Shown here piece after piece: positions 23,632 through 36,270 of a stretch of 64,000 nucleotides of DNA. The notes beneath the pieces are model-generated. The model ran no database searches. It saw only the letters and a program-made list of their open reading frames with translations, and had not been told where the DNA came from. The position numbers and the translations under genes were made by a program. How positions within the stretch are numbered: position 1 is the stretch's first letter; the number at the start of each line of letters is the position of its first letter. Source of the DNA: Leuctra nigra (lineage: Eukaryota > Arthropoda > Insecta > Plecoptera > Leuctridae); the NCBI GenBank assembly GCA_934045905.1, contig OW203770.1:27041259-27105258 (forward strand). Reading direction: 5' to 3'.

Positions 23632-23700
23632 GCCCAGTGTAACGCGTTGATGATCGAGCACCGAAACAGGCAACACCTCGAAGTCGAACTGAAACTCCCT
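23632..23700 (-). mobile_element. Helentron-like 3' end fragment (A6)
   Basis: On the minus strand it shows the A-family 3' end: AACGCG, hairpin, GCGTTTTCCTAG then T. No matching 5' end was found. Confidence 0.55.
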
Positions 23701-23804
23701 TTACAGAAAATATAAGACAGATTATGAACAGCATAACACGAGCGACAAATGAACGTTATCCATTATTCAGATTGTTATGAAGGGATGTGCGTTGTAAAAA
23801 TATC

Positions 23805-23888
23805 CTATCGGACCGGGGCTCGAGCCCGGGACCTCTCAATAGCCGGGCGAGAGCTCTACCAAATGAGCTATCCAGTCGGACGGACGGA
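23805..23888 (-). repeat. tRNA-derived SINE head
   Basis: On the minus strand, TAGCTCATTTGGTAGAGC is a good A box. GCCCGGCTATTGAGAGG precedes CCCGGGCTCGAGCCCCGG, a B box-like T arm. The acceptor stem pairs poorly and the anticodon loop is not 7 nt, so it is a tRNA-derived SINE promoter or tRNA pseudogene, not a working tRNA gene. No clear anticodon. Confidence 0.6.
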
Positions 23889-24942
23889 CATTGGACACAA
23901 CGCACTGATGAGGGTTAGAGATCAACGAGGAGAATGGAATGAAGGTAGAGAATGCTCACTACGAACTTTCATTCCACCGGTGACGATACTGTCACCCTGT
24001 ATCTTTGCACACCTGCGTGCGCAACCCTCTTTTACTCGACTGAACGAGTTGCTTGAGTCAGAATGACTGCATGGAAATGCATTTGAATTCATTAAATCCT
24101 CAATCAGGATAGTAAAAAATGTGTTGTGAATAAATTGGCCTAATCTGTTAATCTGTTTGACCTTAAATGGATAAGGAACAACAAATAGACAAAAAATCAT
24201 AGATTCGAGCCATACGTTTCAGATAAAGATGCTTGCTTTATTCGCTTTGATAAGCCACGAGCGCCTCCTTCCCACCTTCCACCGGCAACCCTTTATCATC
24301 CATCAAGACTTGGACTCAAACTGCAACACCCCGATGTAAACAAACTTCCACTATCCAATACCAATTAGTAGAGATGCATTAGAACGGGTATAATATCAGA
24401 AAAATGTTACCTATCCATTCAATTATTCAATGAATATTTATTCACTAAAAAAAATAATTAATAAAACGAGCTAAATCCTTTGTCCAAAACTAAATTTTCT
24501 GCTCTCACTGAATAAATACACATAATGTATCACGCTTTGACTGAATATTAATGACGCACACACGGCAACAAGGCTGGCGAGTTTCTTTAACAACGCACAC
24601 TTAGCAAAGAAAAGATCATTGTTGCATACATCGATTTCTACGATTAATAGTTTTCCATAGTTTCTTATTTACATAAAATGCAATGCATGCAGTTTATGTT
24701 AACAACGTCACTTTTATATTAACGGCGCACACTTTTCAACTAAAATTTTCCTTTGATTCATACTCACAAATACCATAAATAGTGGGCGTAGAATAATTTT
24801 CTTATGATAATCAATAGCCAAAATTTTCCTCCGTCAATATAAATATTATTTCAGTGCACATTATGGCGGGACAAAGAATTAACGTCATGTGCTGTCCTAG
24901 TTTTATTGTTGCCATAGCAACATCATTGTTGGTTGATAAATA

Positions 24943-25952
24943 CTAGGAAAACGCTCAGTGTAACGCGTTGATGAGCGAGCACAGAACATGCAACATCCCC
25001 ATAGTAACGATGCACGACACGGCACAAGAAGATTTTCTCTGCAATTTTTCAATCTCCATAATACTCTGGATGAATAACAGATCCATTGTGTCGTGAAGTC
25101 TTACCTACATACCTTCTCGAGAAATCTCTTGTGACATCCCATACTAAACTCGTAAAATTACAATTAATACTTTGATTGGGCTTACAATAATATGTAAAAT
25201 TTAATATTAAGTTGGTCTTGATCACCATGCAAAATTTGAACTTAATGTGAACATTTTTATTGTCGACCAATCAGAAGACATTTTTTAACCTTAACCAAGC
25301 AGAGGATTTGGCCTTAGTACTGCATCCGATTTTATGCGATAGCTCAAAAATGCTTTTATTTTACTGTAATTGTGGATAGCTTGGCTGCTCTACAGGCCTT
25401 GCCTTGGAACAGAAGCTTAAAGAAGGCAGGAATGACAATTTAGTATACATTTTTCAAGATTATGGAATAAAATGACCTAAAAATGACAAAACTTTTGAAA
25501 ATAACGACAGATTAGACTGAAAATTGGAAAAAATATCTAAAATGTTGGTACCAATGACCACGCGAAGTTTTAAGTTAATCGGTCATACGGTTCTAGTTTA
25601 AATGTCAAAAATCACATGAAAAGTGGTTTTAAATTTGAACCAATAGGAGGATTTGGCTGAAACTTTATATGATTGGGTACAATGTTAGTTGCAATGTTTT
25701 TGCTAAATTTCAAATTGATCGAAGTAACCAATCGAAAGATAATTTTTTTAAATTTGAACTAATCACGAGAGCCCGTTCAAAAACGATCCCAGGGACCGCA
25801 TAGAGTACGTTAGTATGTGTAAAAAATTTCAGATCGATTGTTTGAACGGTTAGACCTGAGCTGTGACCACCAAAAAAAAAAAAAAAAAAAAAAAAAAAAA
25901 CACAGAGAAAGTGCCATAAGAGTACCGTGGTGATGCTTGCTACGCTTGCTCA
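24943..25952 (-). mobile_element. Helitron2/Helentron-like element A2
   Basis: On the minus strand it starts TGAGCAAGCGTAGCAAGC and ends with GCTCGCTCATCAACGCG, hairpin, TTTTCCTAG, then T. Its 5' 450 bases match A1 and it includes a 30-base A/T run. It is inverted relative to A1 and nested in M1. Confidence 0.7.
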
Positions 25953-26655
25953 ATAACATCACACTGATTTTCCAAATACTGAATAATATTTACGGAATTT
26001 CAAATTGATATTTATTAATGAAAATGGTATATTTTTTGTTATGAATAAAGAAATTATTATAGTCGGGTTTGAAATAAATTCAAAAATAAATCGTAACTGT
26101 CCTATTGGCAATTTGTAAAAAATTTTGTAGGTATACTAAAAGTATAAATCAAAGTATTAGGGTTAATTTGAAATTAACGTTTTCTCATAAAATTAATTTA
26201 AAGGGTATGTTATGTTAGCCCAATCTATTATATAGGCGTAGGTATATTTTGTTCCATTGATTAACTGCACTTAGATCGGATTGTTTGAAAATGAAATTTT
26301 ACATTAGCATTAAGCATTAGATCATATTATACATACTTTTAAAATTATGAATCTGAAACATAATATAGATTGCACTTATTGAGAAAACATGAGCCGAAAT
26401 CTAGGTAGACCACGATCGGGTTAGCCAGGAGCAATATTCGAATGAAGATTCGACCTGCTAGGCTGATGCGATTGAGAAATTACCTGTTTCTATTTGACGT
26501 CAATATCTCCCCCATCCCTTGTTATTACTCGAGCACAGAGAGAGATAGCAGCTAGAGTGAGAGGTCTGACCGGTTTGTACAGGCAATCGGAAAATTAATA
26601 GACAAGAGATGATACTCTAACTTTTCATCACGATCAATTTATGTTTGGCCGAGTG

Positions 26656-27374
26656 TACATTTGGTGGCAGACGTAGAATCTTTCAAAACTAATTCGCTGT
26701 TCGCAGCGTAGGTTAACATGATAATTTTAATGCATTAAAAAGCTTAATTAAATAATAATAATAAAAAAATTACTTTTGACGTGAAAGTATTTGTATATGA
26801 TGGATGCATTTGGCAGATGTAGGACGTTTCAGAAACGTATTCGACTTTTCTCTCTTTCTTTTTAACTTACTTTCCGTTGTAAAGAAAACCTAAAAGAGAT
26901 TTTTAAATGTTGACTTCTTTGGGGGACAATATCCAGCATGATTGAAACATTCTTTATATGGGCTTCTGGTTAAAATCGATTTGACGTTATAACGTAACAA
27001 ATTAAAAATCAACTTGGATATAATAAGTTTATAAGCAGGATGTATTTGTTTATGTTTCAGGACCACGTAATAAAGTTCTGAAGCGCGAGTTGGTGTTATC
27101 TCGTCTCATCTCAGATCCCAGGGTTGCCAACCGTCACGCTTTTAGCGGTACCGTCTACTTTCAAACAAAAATAAGGCGTCATACGCTGACATCTGGCGTG
27201 TAAGAAATATAAGGCTTTTCCGGTAAAATATTGTTTTATGTACACTCCCCCAAATAATAAACGGTACTCAGTTTTCCGGCTGTTACCTTTCATCATATAC
27301 AATTTCAATAGGTACCCTGTAGAGTTGCTGTGAGAGAAAAGAGAGATTGACTACCTGTTGTCGGCCCTCTCTCT
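26656..27374 (+). repeat. K1, right part
   Basis: K sequence resumes exactly after M1 (TACATTTGGTGGCAG) and follows K2 and K3 through CAGGACCACGTAATAAAGTTC and CAGGGTTGCCAA. No gene. Confidence 0.65.
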
Positions 27375-27382
27375 CTCACTAG

Positions 27383-27958
27383 CAGTGTTGAATCCAGACA
27401 TTTTTCTCGGGAGGGGCACTTGAATAGTTGGGGGTGGCATTTTTTTGGGGTACTTTTTTGATGTTGGTGTTGGGGGGAGGGGGGGGGAAGTTAATTTATG
27501 AATATGCTTGTAGTTGTACAAAGCACAAAGCAATTATTATACGTAAAATATTTTGAAAAGTCACAGTGGAAAACAGGGGGTTCGGAGGCATAGCCCCCGA
27601 GAAAATTTTTGATCAAGGTCATTCGTTTAGGTACAATTTTGAATCACAGTGTATAGCTATTTTGGGGAATTATAAATTGCAAAATATCCAAAATATGGTC
27701 TAAGAGATTTAATAATAGGTAAATTTATTGAACCTATCAGGATATGCATGTCCGGGGCGCATAGCCCCGGAATTTTTTTTGAATTTTTACTCAATTCTAA
27801 CCGTTTTGGAAGGTTTTTGACATGATCCGTCTATTTTTACGTGTTTTTTTCACATATTATTTTGAAGGTATTTTGAATAGGTACTTGTGCCGGAAGGGGC
27901 ACATGCATACCTCGGGGGGGGCACTGCCCTCCCCGAGGTATGCCTGGATTCAACACTG
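27383..27958. mobile_element. hAT-type non-autonomous element
   Basis: The ends CAGTGTTGAATCCAG and its inverse are flanked by the 8-bp duplication CTCACTAG (27375-27382 and 27959-27966). The interior carries GGGGCGCATAGCCCCGGAA, a short hairpin also seen in the hAT element at 33.5 kb, and no transposase. Confidence 0.92.
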
Positions 27959-28222
27959 CTCACTAGTAGTCGAGTCTCGCTTGCACTTGGTAATAACTGG
28001 GGGGGGGGGGGAGGGGTTCCTGCCCACTTGTTTTTTCGCTTGAGTGGGGTGGGGTTAACTAAAATGGCTGATAACGATGTGAATAACTTTAAGACTACCA
28101 TTTCTCTTATTTTACAAGTTTTCAAATCAATTAGTTGACAACTAATGCACTTATTGACATTTTTCTAAGAATTCATGAATGAAGTTTCATTTAAGGATCT
28201 TTCGTTGTATACCAGCCTTAAA

Positions 28223-28745
28223 GCCCTATCACACTGAGTTGCAACCCGTGTATGGAACCGGCGGTTGGAAAATAACGTTGGCCGCTCATGTTCAGAGACT
28301 GAATTTGGTCAACCCGCGGGTTGGGTTGAAAAATAGAGAAGTCTCTATTATTCCGGTTTCAACAATTTGTTGTGGTACCACGTGACGTGAACTTACCAAT
28401 AGGATGCTATAAATATTAGCTATGAATCATATTTATCAGATTAATATTTAACTTGAACATGTGTATGGATAAATAGTGCGTGTTATTATTAACTTGTACT
28501 TACTTAAATATCTTTCTTTCAAAAGTAATCACTCTAAATATGAGATTTGGATTGCCGCTGTCAGATTTTTTTATTCCCTATACTTTTATTTTGGTTACTA
28601 TGGCAACTGCTTTCTGCGCAACTCAGGAGTGTCAATTGTGAACCAACCAACATCAAACCAAACAGTTGCGTGTGATAGGCCTCCTTTTGCAACAAAAGTT
28701 TCCATACGACAGTTCCAACCACGGGTTCCAACCTAGCATGAGTTC
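28223..28745. mobile_element. Probable MITE with GCCCTATCACAC ends
   Basis: The sequence GCCCTATCACACTGAGTTGC near 28223 is inverted near 28660-28680 (TTGCGTGTGATAGGC), with further inverted similarity (CAACCCGTG..TATGGAA) out to about 28745. I could not fix the exact outer boundary or a target duplication. Confidence 0.45.
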
Positions 28746-28774
28746 CAACCTAACATGACAACTCCATTTTTAAG

Positions 28775-28909
28775 ATCCAGTAGTCTGAAAATGCCACTTT
28801 GATGCTTACAGTAAAAGTGGGTCGCTCCAACCTTTTGGTTTGAACGGTATGTTGTGTGAGAGTGTGCGCGCCGTTCGACTTGGCTAGCGTGGTGCGACCG
28901 CTCCACTAG
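28775..28909 (-). repeat. B-family arm (minus) preceding K2
   Basis: The arm ends GCGACCGCTCCACTAG at 28909, then K sequence (ATAAAAGGAGG) starts, the same junction as at 6325 and 55597. Confidence 0.7.
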
Positions 28910-31010
28910 ATAAAAGGAGGAGGAGTTAGTACTCCTAGGGAGGGAAGAGGGGAGGGGCCATATGACAACGCAAACTGCACCTACCACTCTATTGATCGGG
29001 ATGTGAGTGGAGGCGCCGGTTACAATGACGGCGCCTCCACTTGATCTCGATTACCTACTCTTGTTCAATCAGCTCGTACATGAATGAGATTGGGAACAGA
29101 ATCTTAGCATCGATCAGGATTGATGAGATGTTGGTCTCTGACGTAATCAACAATACATTTCGTTTATCATACATTATTAGCAACAGTTTTAATTGTTTTA
29201 ATAAAAATGTGAAACAGAACGAATAGGAGTAAACGGTTGTGTAATGACGCTGGAGAGTAAGGGATTATGGAACTTTCTTTGCTTGTTTCCTTTCCCACTA
29301 CCCTCTATACACTCCGACCGATATGCCAATCGTTCTAAAATTCAGTGAAATCTACACTTTTATTATATCAGCGGTCACATGCTTAGAATTTTACTTAGAA
29401 TTTTGGTGCTGGTTCTTGCCTAAACCATACAATTTTGGCATGAGGTGAAAATTAAGGCAAATGTAAACTTTGTTACATTTTATGTAGTTAGACACTTCTT
29501 GTCTTCTTGCTGCTAGAGCGTTGGTGTGGAACTTTGCGACATTTTAAAAACTAATATTCTTTAATGTTAACTGAAACGATATACAAGTTCAAATCTGTAG
29601 CGTGTACAAAAAAGTTTAATAATTCGAGAAACAATCTGAATGAAGGTTACATTTTTGTTACTAAATTATTGGTTCTAAATCGTTCCTTTTATATCTGTTT
29701 ACAAACCCTTCCAGGATCTCGCCTTTAAGAAAAAAAACATGAAAGTTGTAATAACCACGCTATTGACACACTTTCTACTATACTGACAAAAAATCTTCAG
29801 TAAATTCATAATTTCTGGAAGAGTGTCGTTCCTCATTATTCATTAACGTCTACCTACAATTGATGTTCGAGCGACCTAAAGATGTCATGTCGGCAACGAA
29901 GGACACATTTAAGAATCATTTCGTTCCGTCACCGCTGCTTCAAATATGGCCAGACATATTGAACTTCCCATATGCAATGTTCCCGTAGCTCGCCTGAAGC
30001 CCGGGTTCTGTTTCACATCTCAATCAACTGTATAAATGGAACAGAGCATTAAACGGACATGACTTTGTCATGGAAAGGCTCTAGAGCTGCAACTCTCACA
30101 TGGCAATTTAATTTGACGAATTCATAAGGAATTAAGTTGCTCTTAATTGTTTATTAAATTTTACACTTGGTGGCAGATGTAGGATCTTTCAAAAACTAAT
30201 TCGCCGATCGCAATGTACGTTAACATGATACTTTTTATGCATTAAAAAGCGTAATTAAATAAGAAAAAAGTAAAACTTACTTTTGACGTAAAAGTTTTTG
30301 TTTAATGCACATTTGATGGCAGACGTAGGATCTTTTTAAATTATTTCTCCGAACGCAGTGTATGTTAACATGCTTATTTTAATGCCTTAAAAATCTTGAT
30401 CAAATAATAAAAAATAGTATAAATAACTTTTGACGTGAAAGTATTTGTTTAATGTATGTACATTTGGTGGCAGATGTAGGATCTTTCAAAACTAATTCGC
30501 GTACGTTCACATGCTACTTTTAAAGCATTAAAAAGCTTGATTAAATAAGAAAAAAAGTTATACTTACTTTTGACGTGAAAGTATTTGTTAAATATAAATT
30601 TGGTGGCTGATGTAGGACGTTTCGGAACCGTATTCCCCGTTTCTCTCTTTCGTTAACTTACTTTCTGTAATGGAGAAAAGCTGTAAGTAATTTTTACTTT
30701 CGATATTCAAACGATATTCAGCATGATTGAAGTATGTTTTATATGGGCTACTGGTTAAAATCGATTTGACGTTATACCGTAACAAATTAGAAACAACTTG
30801 GAAATAATTAGTTTATATGCAGGACCACGTAATAAAGTTCTGGAGCGTGAGTTTGGGTTATCTCGAATATCCTCTCATCGCAGCTCAGGGTTGCCAACGG
30901 TCACGCTTTTGATGAAACAGTCTACTTTCAGAAAAAAATCACGCGTCACAAGCTGACATCAGGCGTGACAAAAATATCACGCTTTTCCAGTAAAATATTG
31001 TTTTATGTAG
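28910..31010 (+). repeat. K-family repeat copy K2
   Basis: It has the same order as K1: hairpin 29007-29040, conserved block, then the 150-165 bp tandem units (about 30160-30600), then CAGGACCACGTAATAAAG. It lacks the I1 and J insertions of K1 and so provides their empty sites. Confidence 0.7.
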
Positions 31011-31509
31011 TACATTAAATGGAAAAATCAATGAGAAATAACTTACAATTTCTCAGTTTAATATCAAAATTTACACATTGAGTTTTCAATCAATGGTACT
31101 GATTCTACATCTGATCTGATTGATTCCCCCAATTCTACAGATATAAAGAGGTTGTCACGTTGACTGTTTGGAGCACTTTTGAGTGTCAAATTTCAACATA
31201 AGAATGGCGAAATATATAGTTCAAAACGCAAAGAAATTGTCCAAATTGATTTGTGAAATTAAAATTTTTCTTGGCCTCTGCGGCCCGTGGCACTGCCCCC
31301 CTCCCTCCAGGCGCTTCGAAAGGGGGGGGGTGGTGGGGGGGGGGATTATCCCCCACCTAACTCAAGCAGGCATTAAAAAATTAAGTTTAGTCTCCATGCA
31401 TCACCTAAAAATTGTTTAAAATCTAAAAAACGCCCTGCGGGGCAAAAATCTGACGTTTTTTGTTGTAATTTGAGCAGTTTAATGTACGAGAATCAATTAT
31501 TTTAAAATG

Positions 31510-31777
31510 TTTGTATTTGAAATAGTGCCCTGCGGGGTATCAGCTTTAGATCTGATCGGTTTTTTAATTGTTTAAATGTTAGCTAAAAGTGTGCAAAAGG
31601 GTAAAAGAGTTTCGCTATTCGAAATGTTTTACTATTATATTGTAGATTATAATGGTAAAACATTTCGAATAGCGAAACTCTTTTACCCTTTTGCACACTT
31701 TTAGCTAACATTTAAACAATTAAAAAACCGCTCAGATCTAAAGCTGATACCCCGCAGGGCACTATTTCAAATACAAA
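31510..31777. repeat. Near-perfect long hairpin, 123-bp arms
   Basis: Arms 31510-31632 and 31655-31777 differ at one position by my reading. The loop is 22 AT-rich bases (31633-31654). It starts TTTGTATTTGAAATAGTGCC. The related block at 54.4 kb is only partly palindromic, so the arms were homogenised or formed recently. Confidence 0.95.
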
Positions 31778-31895
31778 TTTCAAATCCACCTCACTTGTGC
31801 GGAGGATTAGCATCAAAACATTTCAAATAGTGAAACTCTATTGCCCTTTTGCACACTCGTAGCTAAAATATAATCAGTTAGAAAACCGCCCGGAC

Positions 31896-32617
31896 GCGTC
31901 TTTCCATACCCTAATCGAGCCCAACTCAATACAACTGTTTAGTGACTGAAGAACTGAACAAAATATTTTCTAGCAATTCAAATTATTTTATGTCGTCCTT
32001 CAAGTGACTTCCTACTGTAAATTCTTAGTACCTAAGCTATAGTTACCTAAGCACCTAAGCACCTGGTACCTGTTTTGTAACACAAAATCACTTATTAACA
32101 ACCATCTAAAATTGGTATATTGGACCAACAATAAACCTAGCTGACAATTATTAGAGAATCTATTTAGGTCAAAACATTCGTTGGTATTAATGAGAAGTCC
32201 AAAAGTAGGTGATACTTTGGCGTAGGCCTATGGGGTTCACCTGTAATATTGGCCATAGTTTAATTTTCATGATTATTATAATTATTGATTAAACCCAACC
32301 TCTTCTGCTCATTTTGTTTCGCCTTGCTTATAATAATCTGTACTTTTGTCTCGTGTCCGAATTTTGTTATCCAGAAATTTGTATCACCTTTATGAAGTGT
32401 TTAAATCTACTTTCCGAACAATGTTCTTTACTTTCAAACTGTCAACAATTACGTGAGTAAAACCTCCAATATTCAGGAGAATATTGCACTAAGCTGCTTT
32501 ATTATGAATGGGAGTGTTAGAATGTTTGGTTATACCGAATAGATTCGGCGTTAAATGCTCGTAAAATGCAAATAATTAAATCAATGAGTTGGGCTCGATT
32601 AGGGTATGGAAAGACGC
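31896..32617. mobile_element. 722-bp element P1 with 9-bp target duplication (MULE-like)
   Basis: The 33-bp terminal inverted repeat starts GCGTCTTTCCATACCC. It is flanked by CGCCCGGAC (31887-31895 and 32618-32626). The paralogue at 54573-54610 reads through the site without insertion (AAAACGCTCAGACAC..). A 9-bp duplication suggests the Mutator superfamily. No transposase inside. Partial sisters end at 34971 and 48864. Confidence 0.92.
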
Positions 32618-32883
32618 CGCCCGGACCTAAGCTGGCAAATCATTCCCTCCCCGCTATCTCGTTTTCAAAATGGCGGCTCAATTAAATCTTAGCTCCTGAA
32701 CGAAGGCTCGTAGTGATGCGGTTGACGGCAAACGATTCGGGACCATTAAATTAATTATTATACAAAAATAGTTTTCTTTGCGATTGTAAAAAAAAAAAAA
32801 TTGGCGGTATTAAAAATAGTGATTTTTTTCAATTATTAAAGATAAAACTAACATACATAACTAAACCTCAAAATTATTGTTTT

Positions 32884-33244
32884 TGAGCGAGCGAAGCGAG
32901 CGTCTCCTTTTGGCTCATTTGGCACGGGCCTCTGTTTTTTTTTTTTTTTTTTTTTTCCGTTTACTGACGCTATACAGGTCAGAGTTTTTCTTCGATCGAG
33001 CTGAAATTTTGCACACATGTGGAGACAACCTTTTCTGTTTGCTGACCCCTAATTTGTTTGAAAAAAATTGTTTGGTTAAAATTTAAATAAACATCTCCTG
33101 ATGGTAGGTTGAAAAATGAAACTGGTCTTCGATAAATCTGATCAAACTCATATTTTGGCTATACAAGCCAGAGTTTTTCTTTGATCGAGCTGAAATGTTG
33201 TACACATGTAAAACCAACCTTATCTGTTCATTGGTTCCATTCAT
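32884..33244 (+). mobile_element. Helentron-like element A3, 5' part
   Basis: It starts TGAGCGAGCGAAGCGAGCG after a T and matches A4 for about 350 bases, including a T run and CTGAAATTTTGCACACATG. It stops where the B arm begins; no 3' hairpin end was found. Confidence 0.6.
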
Positions 33245-33476
33245 CTAGTGGAGCGGTCGCTCCACGCCAGCCAAGTCGTACGGCGCGCACACTCTCATAT
33301 AAAGGCTGGAGCAAACCCACTTTTACTGTAAGCATCAAAGTGGCATTTTCGGCCTACTGGATCTTAAAATTGGGAAATCTCACATTGTTGCAATATATCT
33401 TAATTTTGAGCTATGGCCCACCCTACAACATATACCAAATAGGGGAACAATAGGTTACGCCATTTGCGAGCTAGAG
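33245..33476 (+). repeat. B-family arm (plus), interrupted by a hAT element
   Basis: It begins CTAGTGGAGCGGTCGCTCC (palindrome GGAGCGGTCGCTCC) and matches the arm at 42431 and 45187. It resumes after the hAT insertion at 34006 and runs to about 34060. Confidence 0.75.
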
Positions 33477-34005
33477 CAGCGGTCGCCAACCTTTTGGACC
33501 TCGCGGACCACTTATATGACAATTTTATATCTCGGGGACCACTCAGGCGCGTAAAATACGTATGACGGGAAATACGATTGGTGAGGGAGACAATGGGGGG
33601 TCTGGGGGGAGGGCCCCCCCGCACCAAGCGGGTCCGGGGCGCTTAGCCCCGGAAATTTTTGGTTTTCAGGAAGTCATTTGGCGCGTTTCTACGCTATTTC
33701 AGCCAACTTTTTTTTCCAGAAAAAGCGTTTAAAATAACTCTTATAGGTATTGGAAAAATACTCGGAAACTGGTATTATTTTCATTATAGAGCTAGTGAAT
33801 ACGTATAGTTGGTAGGTAGATACTTTGTAAAGGCATTATTACGTATTGAAACATGTCCGAATTCAATACATTTGTGTTGTGCCATTTTTCTAAATTAAAT
33901 AAATTGCATGGAAACTTAAAAGTAAACTTCCAATTTTCTCTGCGGACCACCAAAATTTTCTCGCGGACCACCAGTGGTCCGCGGACCACCGGTTGGCGAC
34001 CGCTG
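33477..34005. mobile_element. hAT-type (Charlie-like) non-autonomous element
   Basis: The ends CAGCGGTCGCCAACC and its inverse are flanked by the 8-bp duplication AGCTAGAG (33469-33476 and 34006-34013). The uninterrupted B arms at about 42660 and 45435 show the empty site. The terminal motif and the GCGGACCACCAGTGGTCCGC inner palindrome are typical of Charlie/hAT elements. No transposase ORF. Confidence 0.95.
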
Positions 34006-34059
34006 AGCTAGAGGGCCGTGAAAACCGTGTTTTAGGGCGGTTTTCATAATAATCATAGT

Positions 34060-34840
34060 AGTAGTAGTAGTCTCCTGGAATTCAAATCCGGTAACAAGGC
34101 CACAGCATAAACGGCTGAACCGATTGATCTCACATTTTTACCTCGTGTGCACTTTTGGCGTTGCACAAACGTGTGCACGTTTTATTTTATTTACGAATTA
34201 ATATGGATACCTCGGAAATTTAATTATATAAAATCATGAAGTACGTGGGAAATTTTCAGCAATCTATTATATAGTGGCAGCAATTTAAATGCGTAAATGA
34301 TGTATGGATGGAAACCTAGACAGGAAATGGGGCAAATTCACATAGATTTTGTACCCGAGTAACAAATTCGCTTTGCAATCATAAGTTCTGTTCTCATTTC
34401 GATTTTTGTGTCAATTAATTAATTAATCATAAGCTAAAGAAGAGATTATGAAGGTTTTATATTTCACTATAGAACTACAAACGTTTTAATCAACCGAACC
34501 ATCAAGATTGTATGAAATTTCCACTGGTTTCGCCCAATTTGCCCGCATTAATGGTTCATTTGGAAATGTATGAAAGGAATTTATTCCCGCTCTATTTTAC
34601 ATTGTGGCACTGAAAAGTATCTATTACTAACGGTACTCTTTGTTCCTAACGCATATCCGTGCTTTGACACTATTTCCATAATTATATTTAAGAAAAATTA
34701 AATAGATAGTAGTGGCCAGCGTCAATGACTAATAGCGTGCATAGCAGCCATGTTGGGTTCTTCAATCCGCACCTAGCGGGTTCAGCGTTTCGCCGCCAGA
34801 TGTCACTGAGCTTTGCTGGTAATCGCCAATACCAAAGTAC
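34060..34840. other. Gene-free stretch
   Basis: I see no coding sequence, no tandem repeat and no inverted ends. There is a (GTA)n run near 34062-34076. Confidence 0.4.
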
Positions 34841-34844
34841 TAAG

Positions 34845-34971
34845 AATTTACAGAAGGAAGTCACTTGAAGACGACATAAAATAATTTTAATTGCTAGAAA
34901 ATATTTTGTTCAGTTCTTTAGTCTTTAAACAGTTGTAATGAGTTAGGCTCGATTAGGGTATGGAAAGACGC
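34845..34971 (+). mobile_element. P-family element, right end only (P2)
   Basis: It matches the subterminal part of P1 and ends GATTAGGGTATGGAAAGACG C, followed by CCCCCGGGC. No left terminus was identified. Confidence 0.65.
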
Positions 34972-35239
34972 CCCCCGGGCCATGATGAAAACCATTTCTA
35001 CTCGCCTGTCGGGCACCCATCGGATTTACCCAAGATAGCGCCGCTGGCCAGCAACAAGTGTCTGAAGGCGCTGACGTCACACTGTGGATCAATACAAGAC
35101 TCGTTCCCGACCCCTCATCCCCTTTTACCTAACAACAAGCGCTGCTCCGGGCCGCCCTGGATCGATAGTCCAGTCTGTAAAGTCACAGTCAGAGGTTTTA
35201 TGAGAAACTTGTAAACACTTACTATCGCAGAATTAAGAG

Positions 35240-36270
35240 CTGATCAACATAGGCTATACGGTGCATATTAAATTTGTTAATAATCGACATGCGGTGGGGG
35301 TCAAATTTGGTTATGCAAAATTATAATCAAAATGATGCAGTTGGTGATAGAAACTAATAAATTTCACAAAATGATCTTTCAACTCATCTTATTATAATGG
35401 GCCTAATAATAATTGTGCATAATACAATATACTCAGACATTTACTCAGTGCCGTAACTAAGGATTTCTGCGCCCGGTGCAAATCTAAATTTTGGCGCCCC
35501 GCCCCCCCCCCCCCCCCCTCCCCAACCCCACCATCCCAGAAAACGCTATACCTAACCAGTGATGATTTCAGATTAGGAAAAACCAAAACTTTGGCTGTGC
35601 ACAAAACAAATAATTATGCAAAACAGTGGTCAAACATTTCCACGGCCCTTGACAATGACAGCAATCATGGTCCGGGGGGGGGGGGGGGAGGACCTTCTAA
35701 CCATATGCGGGTCCAGGGCCCTGCACCGGAACATTTTGATTTTGTTCAAAGGATTTTAATGGTTTTTAATCATTTCTGAAGTTCAATTTCACTTCAATTT
35801 TTTTCAGCAGAATAGTTTTTATTTCAAAACTTACTTTCAAAATTCATTAAAGGGCGCATTAATATGTGAAAGGGGGGGGGGGGCTGTTTGACCTCTTAGG
35901 TATGACTAAAATCATCACCGACATCAGGGCATTTTTTGTGTTTTTAATACCCAAAAATTAATTTTGGGTGCAAAAAAGTAATAACATAAAAATTTGGCTT
36001 CCTGGTGCACCCTTGTTGGCGGCGCCCTGTGCTGCCGCACCGCCCGCACACCCCTTGTTACGGCCCTGCATATACTCAGCGAAACTAGATTATTAACATA
36101 GGCTGCGGTTAGGCTGCGGTGCATATCAAATTTTAAAATTTTTGGGGGGGCAGAGGGGGTCACATTTTGATTATCAATGTTTGAATAAAAAAGGCAGAGT
36201 TGGTGATAGGAACTCAAAACTTTAACAAAATGGTGTTTAAAATTATCTTATAATATAATAGGCCTTTATG
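35240..36270. repeat. Diverged tandem duplication (about 180 bp) split by a hAT element
   Basis: 35240-35420 and about 36090-36270 share, in order, AACATAGGCT, CGGTGCATAT, GGGTCA, AGTTGGTGATAG and TATAATGGGCCTAA-like segments. The hAT element at 35446-36068 lies between the units. Confidence 0.6.
35446..36068. mobile_element. hAT-type non-autonomous element with poly-C/G tracts
   Basis: The ends CAGTGCCGTAACTAAGG and inverse CCTTGTTACGGCCCTG are flanked by CATTTACT / CATATACT, an 8-bp duplication with one mismatch. The interior has long C and G runs and no transposase. Confidence 0.85.

Larger units (their letters stand above)
22574..26655. mobile_element. TA-flanked M1 element, 4.1 kb with ~320-bp terminal inverted repeats
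   Basis: The ends CACTCGGCCAAACATAAATT and its inverse are flanked by TA (22572-22573 and 26656-26657). K-repeat sequence continues across the insertion. The terminal inverted repeats extend to about 22890 and 26340. The interior holds a GT microsatellite, SINE-like tRNA sequence and Helentron pieces, but no transposase. The TA site suggests Tc1/mariner or a similar superfamily. A 211-bp sister (M2) is at 50485-50695. Confidence 0.85.

Noticed and set aside
23805..23888. Functional tRNA gene
   Set aside because: A and B boxes are present, but the acceptor stem and anticodon loop are not proper, so it is called SINE-derived.
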